A stretch of DNA of 64,000 nt from Methanobacterium sp. ERen5 (GTDB lineage Archaea; Methanobacteriota; Methanobacteria; Methanobacteriales; Methanobacteriaceae). This document shows, piece by piece, positions 1 to 9,670 of the stretch; position 1 is the first letter of the stretch; the number at the start of each line of letters is the position of its first letter. The translations under genes and the position numbers were made by a program. The stretch is from NCBI GenBank assembly GCA_024167805.1, contig CP099988.1:870001-934000 (forward strand), in the 5' to 3' direction. The notes beneath the pieces were generated by a model. That model saw only the letters and a list, made by a program, of their open reading frames with translations. It searched no databases and had not been told where the DNA came from.

Positions 1-575
1 TCTTGTGATCCTCAGTAAGATCTTCAACTAATCTTATCCAATCTTCAGGGTTAAATCTTGACATATTCGAGTGCAACGCGATTTCACGATTCTTAAATCC
101 ATATATTTCAATGAATGAAGGATTACAATCTAAGATCGTTCCATTAGGTTTAGCTATGAAATCTCCAGTTAAATCATCTTCAAAAAAGCTTTGATACTTC
201 TTTTCATTGGCAAGTATTTTTTTGTTCTTCCCTTTTTTCCGTTATATCCTGAATTTCAACCAAATATCCTGATTCGATGGATGAAATATAAAATTGTGCG
301 AAGAGTGAAGAATTTTGGCATATTTGCTCTGCATTCTTAACATGCTCTTTTAATCTTCCTTGGAACGAGATCGGGCCTGTTTTATCTAAGTCCAGTAGTT
401 TCTCCTGAATTTCTGGGTTGTAAAATAGATCCATTCCTAAAACAGTGCCCCAATTACAACCAACAATTTTCAGTGCTGATCTGTTTGCATCCACCAATTT
501 ACCATCTGATCCATAAATTAAAATTCCAATTGGGGACTTATCAAATATTTCTTTAAATCGTTCTTTCTCTGGCAT
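1..575 (-). CDS. PAS-domain sensor protein (partial, frameshifted)
   Basis: Signal-sensing protein with at least two tandem PAS domains; the product continues past the left window edge, so any kinase domain is unseen. The first PAS (residues 1-120) starts at ATG 575 and shows the usual FDKSPIGILIYG opening and an EIQDITEKREEQK end. The second PAS opens with KKYQSFFEDDLTGDF and contains NGTILDCNPSFIEIYGF, but it lies in another frame. The break is at the T7 run 217-223: removing one base (or adding two) gives a normal inter-PAS linker, EEQKILANEKKYQ. PAS-rich proteins of this kind are common in Methanobacterium, usually ending in HisKA_2/HATPase. Ligand and partner are unknown. Confidence 0.7.
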
Positions 576-705
576 AAAGATTCCCTAATATTCTATTCAT
601 TGTGATTTAATCAAAATTTGTATCGATCTATATTAGTTCTAGATCAAATCAACATCGTTATATCATATAAACCACTAAGTATATCAAGAATTTGTTGGTG
701 AACAG

Positions 706-1425
706 ATGTTATTAGAAGAGCTACATGATCGAGATTATATAGATTCATTGTTTAAACAGTACCAAGAACTTGCAGATGAACAGCCGAATTTAAATTCAGA
801 ACTGTTTATTTTCGAAAAAATGGTATCAAAAAAGGTTAAAAAGTTTTTAAAGAAATCTAATCGTTTGAAAGATGTTGAAAAGAAGGATTTAAAAGAGATC
901 GTTCATTTTTCTTCCATAGTCTTCACTGAAGGATCTTTAGTGGCTGCTCTGAGATTGGATCTTTGTAACAGATGTGGATGGTGTTGTGAAAATTGTTCCC
1001 CAATCTACATAACAGCAGAGGAATATGAATCTTACCAGAAATCAGAAAATATCATGGCTGGTGAGATGGTACCCCATGAAGATGGTTATAGGTTTGAAGA
1101 AGACAGGCCCTGTGAACATTTCATAAGGTCTACAAAGAAGTGTGATATTTACAATGAAAGACCTGCAGTTTGTAAGGCATATCCAATCATGATCAGGGAT
1201 GAAAAATATGTATTTACTCCCAACCACTTTTGCAAGTACGCGGTTGAATTTGTGGTGCAGAAGGCCATAACAGAAGTTACAACTTGCCTCAAAATCCGTG
1301 ATGATCCAGAATTCCTTGAAAAACTTAAAAAACAAATGGAAACCCAAATTCCGGATGATGCTGATAATTTGGATGAACGAGTAAAAAAATGGAATAAAAT
1401 AGCAGAAGAACTCAATGATCTGTGA
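706..1425 (+). CDS. YkgJ-family cysteine-cluster protein
   Basis: 239-residue protein with the CxxCxxCC cluster of the YkgJ family (zinc- or iron-chelating domain): CNRCGWCCENC near residue 88, followed by CEHF, KKCDIY and AVCKAYP. The first ~85 residues are charged and helical. The start ATG is preceded by GGTGA at a good distance. Family members are thought to bind metal through these cysteines, but no reaction is established. It stands alone between two sensor-protein genes on the opposite strand, so context does not suggest a partner. Confidence 0.8.
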   Translation: MLLEELHDRDYIDSLFKQYQELADEQPNLNSELFIFEKMVSKKVKKFLKKSNRLKDVEKKDLKEIVHFSSIVFTEGSLVAALRLDLCNRCGWCCENCSPIYITAEEYESYQKSENIMAGEMVPHEDGYRFEEDRPCEHFIRSTKKCDIYNERPAVCKAYPIMIRDEKYVFTPNHFCKYAVEFVVQKAITEVTTCLKIRDDPEFLEKLKKQMETQIPDDADNLDERVKKWNKIAEELNDL

Positions 1426-1542
1426 TCCATTGATCAAGGAAACTAAAATTTAGTTGGATAAATCGCCTTCAGTCTAAGATATGGGACAAAAATCCATTGA
1501 ATCCCAACTACATTAAAAGGACATTTCATTCCCTATTTCTTT

Positions 1543-3245
1543 TTATTTAGATTTTATGAGCCTCTGTTTGTAAATTAATTCCCTGAATTTAATGATGAAT
1601 TTTGTACCCTCTTGAGTATCAACGACTATTTTTCCATCAAGCTGATTAGTCAGTGAAACAACAAGTTGTAGACCTAATTTTTGGGGGTTGTTAATATCCA
1701 CATCAGGAGGTAGTCCTACACCATTATCAGCCACTTCAAGGACGTAGCATTCTGGAATTTCATCATCAGAACTTAGTTTTATAGTTATTTTACCGTTGCT
1801 TATTCCTTCAAATGCATGTTTTAAAGAATTTATAAATAATTCATTGATTATCAGACCACAAGGTACTGCAGTATCCATGTTAAGAACTTGATCTTCGTTG
1901 ACATCCATTTCAATTTTTATCATTTCCTTGGAGTAATAAGATACCAGGTAACTGACCAAACTTTGGATGTAATCTTTGAAGTTAATATTTGAAAGATCAG
2001 TGGATTGGTAAAGCTTTTCATGAATAATTGCCATTGATTTAACTCTACTTTGGCTCTCCCGGAATATCTCAAGATCTTCTTTGTTTTTAATTCCCTGGGA
2101 CTGGAGATTTATTAGGCTCGAAATAATTTGTAAATTATTTTTCACACGATGATGGAGTTCCCTCAATAACAATTCCTTTTCTTGGAGAGACGTCTTAATT
2201 TTATCCTCTGCATCCTTTAGGCCTATAATATTGTTACCTATACAAACAATTCCCAGAACAGTTCCAATGTCGTTTCTGATAACAGATTTTGAGATAATAA
2301 CTGGCACATTACTGCCATTCTTTGTTTTAATAACAGTTTCAACATTGATTATTGAATTTGTTGATGTGTCAAGTAGATCCCTAAGAGTCTTAGTTTTTTT
2401 AGCAAACAAGCATTCAACTGGTTTTCCAATAATCTCAGATTTCCCATACCCAAACAACTCCGTTGTGGCTTTGTTTATGTTTACAACAGTCATCTGAGAG
2501 TCTAACATTATAAGAAAACTTGACATGGTTGATACAATTTCATCTGCTGCAATTGCAGCTGTTAAAGCGGGAAATCTATATTTCCAGACACCATAACTTA
2601 TGAAACTTAAACCCACCGTGGACATTACAATGGTTGTTTCAGGGATTCTTATGGACATGGAAGGTAGCACAAGATCACTGACCATGCTGATAACAAGGGG
2701 AAAATATAACCCTGCAATCAAATATTTAGCCTGTAACTTTTCAACATTTCTAGTTCGTACATAGTAAAATAAACAGAGCCCTCCAGCTATGAGAACACAT
2801 GTCAAGGTCCATATACTCATAACATTAAATATCGCCGAATTTTGGGGAAAAACATAAGTCCAACCCCAGTACTCCTTTAGAATTCCCTGGAGTAACAAGT
2901 TGGTGGTAACAGCATAAATGGAGATTATTATCGCTGGAACATACATCAACAGGTAGGTAACTTTGTTTTTTAATACTTCTGTTTTTCCTGTGAATATCAG
3001 GGAAATGTGAAGTATAACCGGGGGACCAATGGCCATAACCCGCTCAATTTAAGCCACAGATAGGCTGTTTGGAAATCTGTAGTCTGCCTGTATTGAAACT
3101 CTGTAAACGCAAGAAAACCTACTAAAAAACATAAAACAGAAATCATAATATTTAGTTCGCTTCTTGAATTTTTGTGATAAATGAAATTCCCCAAGAAGAA
3201 ACAAAGGAAAAAAGCTGACAAAGATACGTATGAGTATATGTTCAT
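1543..3245 (-). CDS. Membrane sensor histidine kinase, 7TM-PAS-HisKA_2 (frameshifted)
   Basis: Sensor kinase. The N-terminal ~220 residues hold about seven hydrophobic helices (HisKA_7TM type); a PAS domain follows (LIMLDSQMTVVNINKATTEL), then the HisKA_2 phosphoacceptor block (ELHHRVKNNLQIISSLINLQ, His in HHRVKNN) and a HATPase_c domain with NELFINSLKHAF and DNGVGLPP. The start at 3245 has GGAG eight bases upstream. The first ~70 residues are in a different frame from the rest; the G5 run 3020-3024 needs a sixth G to join LWPLVP to PVILHIS. No response regulator is adjacent, as is common for these archaeal kinases. The signal is unknown. Confidence 0.8.
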
Positions 3246-3451
3246 ATTGAGTTTCTCCAGATGTGTTATCATAGTTTGTAAGCTAACAAATAAATCTTTT
3301 TCTCGTATAAATATTTTATAGGTCTTTCTTGGAAAACAACTAGTTATATTAATAAATTCTTTGAAATCAATGTCTAATCTATCAACCAATTAGTATTTCA
3401 TACTTATTGTTTGGTTAGTCTTTAAAAAAGAATTTTTAGACGTGGGGGCGA

Positions 3452-4346
3452 ATGATTTTAAGCATTAAATTTAAAAATCATTATTCGAATTTTCTTTCCA
3501 AGATCATTCAAGAACTGGTACATGGAGGGTATTTAACAGCTTTAGGAGCACCATCATTAGTTCTTACAACGATGATCATCACCAATTCAGAGGTAAATAT
3601 TCCACTTCTTGTCATTTCTTACCTTCTGCCATTGATTGTTTACAGCTTTGACTACATGAGGGATCTAGAGAAGGATCTTGAAACCAATTCTGAACGATCA
3701 AAGTATCTACTGAAGAAAAAAAAGTCTACCCTTTCCTACTCACGTTCTATATTTCCATTCTTATCCTACTTCTTTTAATGTTTTCAGGAAGGAATTTAAT
3801 TATTTTCATTGGATTGATCACCATGGGCGGTTTGTTATATGCAACTGCTCTGAAAAGTCTTACAAAAAAATTCCAATATTTAAAAATGTTTACACTGTGT
3901 TAACATGGTCACTGGGAGGCACCATGTTCGTATCTCTTTTCTTCTCAATCCCTTTTTCAGTTCCATTCCTCGTTGTATTCATATTCATAAATCTCAAGGG
4001 AATGATCAATGCCATATTTTTCGATCTGAAGGATTATATTTCAGATTCTAAAGAAGGACTCAAAACACTGCCTGTAATGCTTGGAAAACGAAATGCAATT
4101 AACTGTTTGCATATTCTAAATGTACTAGCAGTTATACCACTTGTTTTTGGAGTTTATTATGGAATAATTCCAATCATAAGCCTTTCATTAATAATATTTT
4201 TCTTTTATAGCTTTTATTATCTTAGAACTGCACAAAATACTGAAAATGATAAAGTTTGGGTTAAATTGGGTTCAATTGCTGATTTTGAATTCATGTTTTG
4301 GCCCGTAATTCTCTTATCGTGTATGTTAGTTAACAACATCATCTAA
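3452..4346 (+). CDS. UbiA-family prenyltransferase (two frameshifts)
   Basis: Polytopic membrane protein of the UbiA superfamily, which transfers a prenyl chain to an aromatic or alcohol acceptor. The first Asp-rich motif is visible as YSFDYMRDLEKD (a variant of NDxxDxxxD) and the second as DLKDYISDSKEG followed by KTLPVMLGKRNA. The start follows a GTGGGGG ribosome site. The reading frame breaks twice: the A8 run 3716-3723 needs nine A, and the A7 run 3864-3870 needs eight; with both corrected the protein is about 298 residues and hydrophobic throughout. The substrate cannot be told from sequence; the archaeal lipid enzyme DGGGP synthase belongs to the same family but I have no reason to prefer it. 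Confidence 0.75.
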
Positions 4347-4511
4347 AATAGTTGGAGCTGTGAATGAAAATAATTTCAAAAAGGATAAAAGAATGAATAT
4401 ATAATATAATTCTGTTCTACATTAGAATATTTCAAATGAAGTGGAATCATTTCCCATTTAATTGGTGAAGGATCTGTCTTTATTTCTTGTAAATTCATTG
4501 GAGCAGTATTA

Positions 4512-5078
4512 ATGGTAAAAGTAGTAAAATCAGCTGTTAAATGCTATAAAAAGAAAACTAAGAAGACTGTAGGCGGTAAAAGGAAAGTTTATGAATATAA
4601 CCAGTACTTGGTGCCTTTAAAAAGATCTGATAACTTTCAGTGTAGTGAAGATGTTCTAATAATTCCCAGATCTGAGCTGGAAGATTTAGCCCTTGCAAAT
4701 AAAACTACAGTGGCTGAGTTTTTTGATAATGTGGGCCATGGTCAAAACAGCATAGCTGCCTACGAACGAGAGCTTGCTGAATTAGAATGGAAACATAACG
4801 AAATATCTAGATCATATAAGGAATTGGTTAGTAAACATTCTAAAACAAATAAACGAATTAGACTAGATGGGGAGAAAATTAAAACACTTGAAAATGAGAA
4901 CAGTACTGTTCAAAGGGAATTTGAAGCCTTAAAAAGAGATCATGATGAATTAAAGTCCAGATTCCAGCTCGAATTCCAGAAGAAAAAGGCTGATGAAGAA
5001 GAGAACACCCAAAAGGATGATATATGGTCCAGTTTAAAGAGCAGGTTAGGTAGTAAAAGAGAAGGGGAAGGTGATTAA
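4512..5078 (+). CDS. Coiled-coil protein upstream of Cas4-like nuclease
   Basis: 188-residue hydrophilic protein of unrecognised family. Residues 1-75 form a basic, probably folded head (KVVKSAVKCYKKKTKK, then an LVPLKRSDNF...LIIPRSELEDLA segment). Residues ~80-165 are heptad-rich coiled coil, and the tail is charged (SRLGSKREGEGD). The stop lies two bases before the start of the Cas4-like nuclease gene, whose GGTGAT ribosome site is inside this gene's end, so the two are probably translationally coupled. A role as nuclease partner or DNA-binding adaptor is inference from context only. Confidence 0.75.
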   Translation: MVKVVKSAVKCYKKKTKKTVGGKRKVYEYNQYLVPLKRSDNFQCSEDVLIIPRSELEDLALANKTTVAEFFDNVGHGQNSIAAYERELAELEWKHNEISRSYKELVSKHSKTNKRIRLDGEKIKTLENENSTVQREFEALKRDHDELKSRFQLEFQKKKADEEENTQKDDIWSSLKSRLGSKREGEGD

Positions 5079-5080
5079 TA

Positions 5081-5746
5081 ATGGCCAGTTCAAAATCAAA
5101 ACCACACCCATCCATAAGTCAAGTAAAAATAATTGCTGATAAAAACAACTTCCCAATCAGCTGGCTCAACAAGCAGGGATTTTGTGAATATGGTATCTTC
5201 CTTGAAAATGTGAAGGGAATAGAAATTAAACCAACCAAAGCCATGGTTGAAGGTACTCAGGAACATCTGATCCTTGAAAACAACTTCAAAAAAGATGCTG
5301 AGCCTGCAACATTTGATGAAATGTTGGAAACATCTAAAACTGGTGAGATACTATCAAGAGAACTACCAGTTATATCTGAAACCTTCGGGATCCGGGGTTT
5401 CATTGATGAAGTTTGGATGACTCCCGATGAATTCATAATAATAGATGATAAACCTGGAAAAGTTGCTTACTCCTCCAGCATAAACCAAGTTTACGGGTAC
5501 TGCCTAGCCTTCAAGGAAATGGTGCCTGAAAAAAGGAGAATAATTGCATCGTTAAGAGAAAGAGGTACAGATAATATTTTCTGGTCTTCCTACTTCGATA
5601 AAAAGGCAGAAATGGATATTAAAAACTTGATTAATCGGGTTCACGGTCTTTTAATTGGAGAAATTGATTTTATCCCCACAAAAAACCCTAATAAATGTAG
5701 GGGATGCAGATTCAACAAGCTCTGTGACAAAAAATCCATATTTTAG
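5081..5746 (+). CDS. Cas4/Dna2-like PD-(D/E)XK nuclease, stand-alone
   Basis: 221-residue protein with the layout of Cas4 (DUF83) exonucleases: a lone N-terminal Cys (NKQGFCEYG), a Gly-Thr-Gln-Glu-His helix (VEGTQEHL), the core motif with Asp in GFIDEVW and IIDDKPG (DxK), a QVYGY motif III helix, and a C-terminal CRGCRFNKLC. The four cysteines match the [4Fe-4S] ligands of the family. No cas1, cas2 or CRISPR array is in the window, so this is a solo Cas4-like nuclease, more likely in DNA repair or defence than spacer acquisition. It is coupled to the upstream coiled-coil gene and followed by tRNA-Gln. The family call is good; the role is unknown. Confidence 0.75.
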   Translation: MASSKSKPHPSISQVKIIADKNNFPISWLNKQGFCEYGIFLENVKGIEIKPTKAMVEGTQEHLILENNFKKDAEPATFDEMLETSKTGEILSRELPVISETFGIRGFIDEVWMTPDEFIIIDDKPGKVAYSSSINQVYGYCLAFKEMVPEKRRIIASLRERGTDNIFWSSYFDKKAEMDIKNLINRVHGLLIGEIDFIPTKNPNKCRGCRFNKLCDKKSIF

Positions 5747-5766
5747 TTATCCCGAACTTCGATACA

Positions 5767-5776
5767 TTTAAATATA
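5767..5776 (+). promoter_or_regulatory. Putative TATA box of tRNA-Gln
   Basis: TTTAAATATA lies about 50 bases before the mature tRNA 5' end, in the only A/T block between the nuclease stop and the tRNA. A start point ~25 bases downstream would leave a short 5' leader for RNase P. Assigned by eye. Confidence 0.45.
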
Positions 5777-5824
5777 AGCTAATTGTAAAAACTGATTACT
5801 GTAATAAAACAGTTTATTCTATTT

Positions 5825-5896
<72 letters not shown>

Positions 5897-5920
5897 TTCT
5901 AATTTTTATGGGATGTATCA

Positions 5921-7095
5921 ATGGAAAATATTTTAGTTGTAGGTGCAAGTACCAGACCTGTAGCAGCCTCATTAAACAGTGCAGGATTCAATGTTTACTC
6001 CGCTGATTATTTTGGATGTGAAGATCTCCTCCCAAGTGTAAAGGAGTACAGATCAATTTTAGAGTATAAGCCCCATGAATCAACGGATTTTTTTCTGATA
6101 AATTTACTAATCAAAGTTTAAACAAAATTGCAGCAGAATTTGTCGATGATGTTGATCATATTGTATGCTGTTCAGGTGCTGATCCACGCCAATTTCCAAA
6201 TAATAAAATTTTGGGAAATACCGATGTAAAAGATGTAGAAAATAAATATAAATTGTACAAAACTCTTAAAAAGAAATTTGAAGGATTAATTAATATTCCT
6301 GCTACTTTTTTTGTCGATACATTGGAAGCTGCCAAGTCCATAGTGCAGGACAATCCAGAGAAAAAATTTCTCATCAAACCTCTTGAAGGATCTGGTGGTG
6401 TGGGTATAACTAAATTTACACCTCCACTTACAACCATAGATAATAATGGTGCTATTTTACAGGAAATTGTTGATGGCCAGAATATTAGTACATCAGTAAT
6501 TTCCAGTGTAGATGAAGCAAGGACAATACTAGTAAATTGGCAATTAATAGGAAATATGGGCTTGGGACAACTCGAAAAATATGGGTACTGTGGAAATATA
6601 ACTCCGTTCACGGGCTTGGATCAAGGATCCATCGATAACCTGAAAGAAATTTCAGAAGAAATAATCTTGGATCTAGGTCTCATTGGATCCAACGGCTTGG
6701 ACATGGTTATTAAAGATGATGGTACACCCAACATAATCGAAGTAAATCCCAGACTTCAGGGTAGCTTCGAAGTTGCTGAATTATCGTTGGGAATAAACAT
6801 GGCCCAAACCCATATCAATGCCTGTAATGGTTCCCTAATTGAAAATATAACCCCACGATGTTTTGCAATGAAACAAATTGTTTTTGCAAAGGAAAGATCC
6901 ATGGTAGGAAATATGAATCACGAGGGAATTTACGACCTTCCCACTAAAAATGTCATAATTGAGAAGGGAGAACCCGTAGCATCAGTTATTAATTCAGGGA
7001 GGATACTAGAAAACACCATGAAAACCAGTCATGAACTGGTGGCTTCAGTGTATCAAAACCTGCAACCCGCATCTAAAAAAGATGAAATCTATTAA
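5921..7095 (+). CDS. ATP-grasp enzyme, COG2232-like (frameshifted)
   Basis: Predicted ATP-dependent carboxylate-amine/thiol ligase. The N-terminal part (MENILVVGASTRPVAASL) is a pre-ATP-grasp Rossmann-like fold. The ATP-grasp core contains a KPLEGSGGVGI phosphate loop and an NIIEVNPRLQGSFE metal-binding segment near residue 300. The frame breaks at the T7 run 6088-6094; one more T joins STDFFSDKFTNQ smoothly to the downstream part, giving about 391 residues. Archaeal members resemble PurK/biotin carboxylase but their substrates are mostly undefined. The preceding tRNA gene and the minus-strand gene that follows give no pathway hint. Confidence 0.75.
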
Positions 7096-7111
7096 ATATT
7101 CTGTTTCTAAG

Positions 7112-7270
7112 TTAGATAATGTGTAAAGCCCATAGTATGAAAATAATGGTGCCTACAACAATCAGGATGGTTGAAATGATCATTGCTGCAGATACTAACA
7201 AAAAAAGTTTAGCACGTTTATCAGGGTCTTCAACATCTTTAAATAATTCGTTCAATGGATCTACGCTCAT
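7112..7270 (-). CDS. Small single-span membrane protein
   Basis: 52-residue protein: an acidic/basic N-terminal half (MSVDPLNELFKDVEDPDKR), then one long hydrophobic helix (residues ~22-49, rich in Ile and Val) ending in WALHII. The start ATG follows GAGGT at nine bases, and it begins six bases after the stop of the UPF0216 gene, so the two form an operon. Proteins of this shape are found beside UPF0216 genes in relatives as far as I recall, but I cannot name the family. Function unknown. The plus-strand open frame over the same bases is not favoured. Confidence 0.7.
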   Translation of the reverse strand: MSVDPLNELFKDVEDPDKRAKLFLLVSAAMIISTILIVVGTIIFILWALHII

Positions 7271-7276
7271 TGTGAT

Positions 7277-7653
7277 TTACCTCACTAAAAATATGTATTG
7301 GGTGGCTGTTGGGAGTATACTTCGAAGTTTCTTTAAATCTGCCCTGTAAATATACATCTCAGTTTCACAGTTATCAATTTCAAGAATCTTACACACTACT
7401 TCTGATTCATATTTTCCAGCTATTCTAGAACCCGAAGCATTAGAATCTATTTCAATATAAATTGGAAGTTTCAGCTTATCAAAGTTAGATTTTCCTATTA
7501 TCCTGGAAATCCTCTCGAGTTCTTCCTTTTTAAACCTGTGTCTGGTTCCATCAGCACCAATAACATGTGGCTTATCTTCATTTAAAAGGTCTTCGAGAAA
7601 TTTTCTTTTACGGGGCAAATGCTTGTTCAGAATCATTATCTGTTTTTTAACAA
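7277..7653 (-). CDS. UPF0216 (DUF61) family protein
   Basis: Archaeal conserved protein of unknown function, recognised by LNKHLPRKRKFLEDLLNEDKP at residues ~8-28 and the following HVIGADGTRHRFKKEELE. I place the start at TTG 7653 because GGGGAG lies six bases upstream; the in-frame ATG at 7684 has no ribosome site and would add ten residues not typical of the family. It is transcribed with the small membrane protein gene downstream. Confidence 0.75.
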
Positions 7654-8159
7654 GTTTGTCTCCCCTGCTGAAATCAGGTGTCATATTCTAAAATATATCT
7701 CCATCGATCCTATATTAACTTTAATCAGAATATGATTTCTTAAAGGAATTTTTAATATTACACCTGCCTTCCATGATCCATGGAAATAACCCATAGAACC
7801 AGTAAAACGTTAACCATTTAAGTTACAATGGATAATTTCATGGAAACAAAGTTCCAATAGATTGCATACATCTTTTAACAGAAATATCAGTAGTATCCTA
7901 TAGATATAAATTGTTTTCTTGATTTGAACTCGTAAACTTAATTTTTTATTTTATTATTTATAACCTGTAAATTGAGTGTGTTGAAAACTTCGTTTGTCAG
8001 TGCGGATCATGGCCTAACGAACTCCATTTAAAACCAAGCCCAGTACCAAACTGAGAAAAACCAACCATCGCCCGAAATTCTGATTCACTGAAAAGCTTAT
8101 AACTGTTTAAAACTATCTACATATTACAGAGAATTTAGTTGGGACAGTGTAGGGGTTAA
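7654..8159. other. Intergenic region, about 500 bp
   Basis: No credible coding frame. Both flanking genes point outward, so it must hold two promoters. A patch around 7990-8090 is clearly richer in G+C than the surrounding DNA, which in AT-rich archaeal genomes often marks a structured RNA; I see no tRNA-like fold in it. An AGGGGT ribosome site just before 8160 serves the rightward gene. Confidence 0.4.
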
Positions 8160-8573
8160 ATGATTGATTATTATTATAAAACCATTGGAGAATTAGTTGA
8201 AATCGATGTTGAAGCGAATTCCATCGCAGAATCAAGGCGTGTAATTTCCGAGATCAACGAACGGGAAACCATCCTAATGAAACTTAGAGAAGAATTTCGA
8301 AGCGATATTCGTTCCATGGAATCTAATTTTCTCAAGGAAAAAGCTAAACTAAGAACCAAATATTCCATGAAACAAAACAGCGGACTAACCAGTATTATAA
8401 TGGGTTCGCCGAAGAAAAAGTTGATAAAAGAGCTTAAAAGTCTGGAATCAAAATCAAATCAAGATATAGAAGAAATGAAACATATTCGTTACGTGATTGA
8501 TGATCTTCTGATCCAGTTCAATGATCTAAGAGAACCTCTTAACAGATCCATGAGGGCCAGGTTTGGTAACTAA
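8160..8573 (+). CDS. Coiled-coil protein of unknown function
   Basis: 137-residue, highly charged, almost entirely helical protein with heptad patterning through residues ~20-70 and ~85-125 and a short Gly/Ser/Pro break between (SGLTSIIMGSPKKK). No enzyme motif is visible. It starts at ATG after AGGGGT. It converges on the DUF22/ATP synthase operon, from which it is separated by a 39-bp A/T-rich block. Could be a structural or adaptor protein; I do not recognise it. Confidence 0.65.
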   Translation: MIDYYYKTIGELVEIDVEANSIAESRRVISEINERETILMKLREEFRSDIRSMESNFLKEKAKLRTKYSMKQNSGLTSIIMGSPKKKLIKELKSLESKSNQDIEEMKHIRYVIDDLLIQFNDLREPLNRSMRARFGN

Positions 8574-8612
8574 AAATTTCTATAAAAAAAATCTAATAAA
8601 AAAAATAAAAAT
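8574..8612 (-). terminator. T-rich terminator of ATP synthase operon
   Basis: On the minus strand the 39 bases after the DUF22 stop contain three T runs of five to eight bases, the usual archaeal termination signal. No stable hairpin is needed or seen. Confidence 0.55.
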
Positions 8613-8993
8613 TTAATGGGTAAGATGCACTGGTAAGAGTATTAAAACCCCTAAAAGATCATCTTTTTTTATTTCACAATCCTTTGCTGCAGCAAACATT
8701 GCATGATCCGCTTTTCTTTCCATGCTTAAAGGTAGAGGAATTTCTTCATCTACTGCTAGGGTATGTCCATAGCTGTTCGATCCATAACCACTTAAGTAAC
8801 ATAAATAATTGGCGGGAATTGGAATTTCTTTAATTTTAATGGATTTAATATTTCCTGATTGAAATTCCATATCTTCATCCGCAATTATTGCCCTAAGATT
8901 ACCTGAAATAGATCCTACCTGAAAGTCAAGCTTTTCAGCTTTAGCTTGTTCAAGCTCTTTCTTAACGGCATCTAACCGAGTTATAATCCTCAA
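8613..8993 (-). CDS. DUF22 domain protein, last gene of ATP synthase operon
   Basis: 126-residue protein of the archaeal DUF22 family, recognised by FQVGSISGNLRAIIADEDMEF and the later ERKADHAMFAAAKDCEIKKDDLLGVLIL. It is predicted cytoplasmic and beta-rich after a short N-terminal helix. The TTG start directly abuts the stop codon of the ATP synthase subunit D gene, with GGAG inside the end of that gene, so it is probably translated by coupling to subunit D. That tight link suggests a role in ATP synthase assembly or regulation, but this is inference; no function is established for the family. Confidence 0.75.
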   Translation of the reverse strand: MRIITRLDAVKKELEQAKAEKLDFQVGSISGNLRAIIADEDMEFQSGNIKSIKIKEIPIPANYLCYLSGYGSNSYGHTLAVDEEIPLPLSMERKADHAMFAAAKDCEIKKDDLLGVLILLPVHLTH

Positions 8994-9647
8994 TTAATCC
9001 ATCTCCATGGTCTTTTTGATCATTTTAAGCCTTACGAAGTTTTCTCTTTCCATTTCTTCGAGTCGCATCTCGATGTACTTTACAGTGTTCTCGATCCTTG
9101 GAACGATGATATGTTCAAGTGCGTTAACCCTTCGTTTGGTGGATTCAATCTCTGCAGCTAAGAGAATGATGGTTTTCTCTATTTCTCCAAGTTCTATTAT
9201 GAGTTTAATAGACTTTTCAAATTTACTTGCAGCTTCATCAATTTTCGCTGAGGTTTCAAGGAATCCATATCCCCTTTCTACCATGCTACGTTCTTTAATT
9301 TCTGAATCAACCAATGGAACTACAACACCCATCACACTTCTGGAGTCGATGTCGATGTTTATAGATTCATTAACAGACATGGCAGCTTTTTTAACAGCCA
9401 AATCACCCATTACAATCTGTGCTGCTGTCAAGTCTTCATAGGCTTCTTTCAATGTTCTTTCAACATCTTCCCTTGATCCCTTGACACGTTCTAGTATATT
9501 GAAAAACTCCATAATAAGGGCGTTTCTTTTCTCTTTAAGTAAACTGTGCCCTTTTACTGCGAGTTTTTCTCTATCTTTAAGTTTTAGAAGTTCCATCCTT
9601 GTTGGATTGATGCCTTCTATCATTTCTTGAGCCATTTTATCCCTCAC
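8994..9647 (-). CDS. atpD: A-type ATP synthase subunit D
   Basis: Central-stalk subunit of the A1AO ATP synthase, the long antiparallel coiled coil that turns inside the A3B3 head. At 217 residues it has the expected length; the N-terminal [22 protein letters not shown] and C-terminal [17 protein letters not shown] segments are hallmarks of V/A-type subunit D. It follows subunit B after a 23-bp gap and leads into the DUF22 gene without spacing. Confidence 0.95.
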   Translation of the reverse strand: MRDKMAQEMIEGINPTRMELLKLKDREKLAVKGHSLLKEKRNALIMEFFNILERVKGSREDVERTLKEAYEDLTAAQIVMGDLAVKKAAMSVNESINIDIDSRSVMGVVVPLVDSEIKERSMVERGYGFLETSAKIDEAASKFEKSIKLIIELGEIEKTIILLAAEIESTKRRVNALEHIIVPRIENTVKYIEMRLEEMERENFVRLKMIKKTMEMD

Positions 9648-9670
9648 ATTCCCCTAAAAAATTTAAGGGA

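Noticed and set aside
7119..7349. Plus-strand open frame of 76 codons
   Set aside because: The minus strand carries a better gene here: a 52-residue membrane protein with a ribosome site, operonic with UPF0216.
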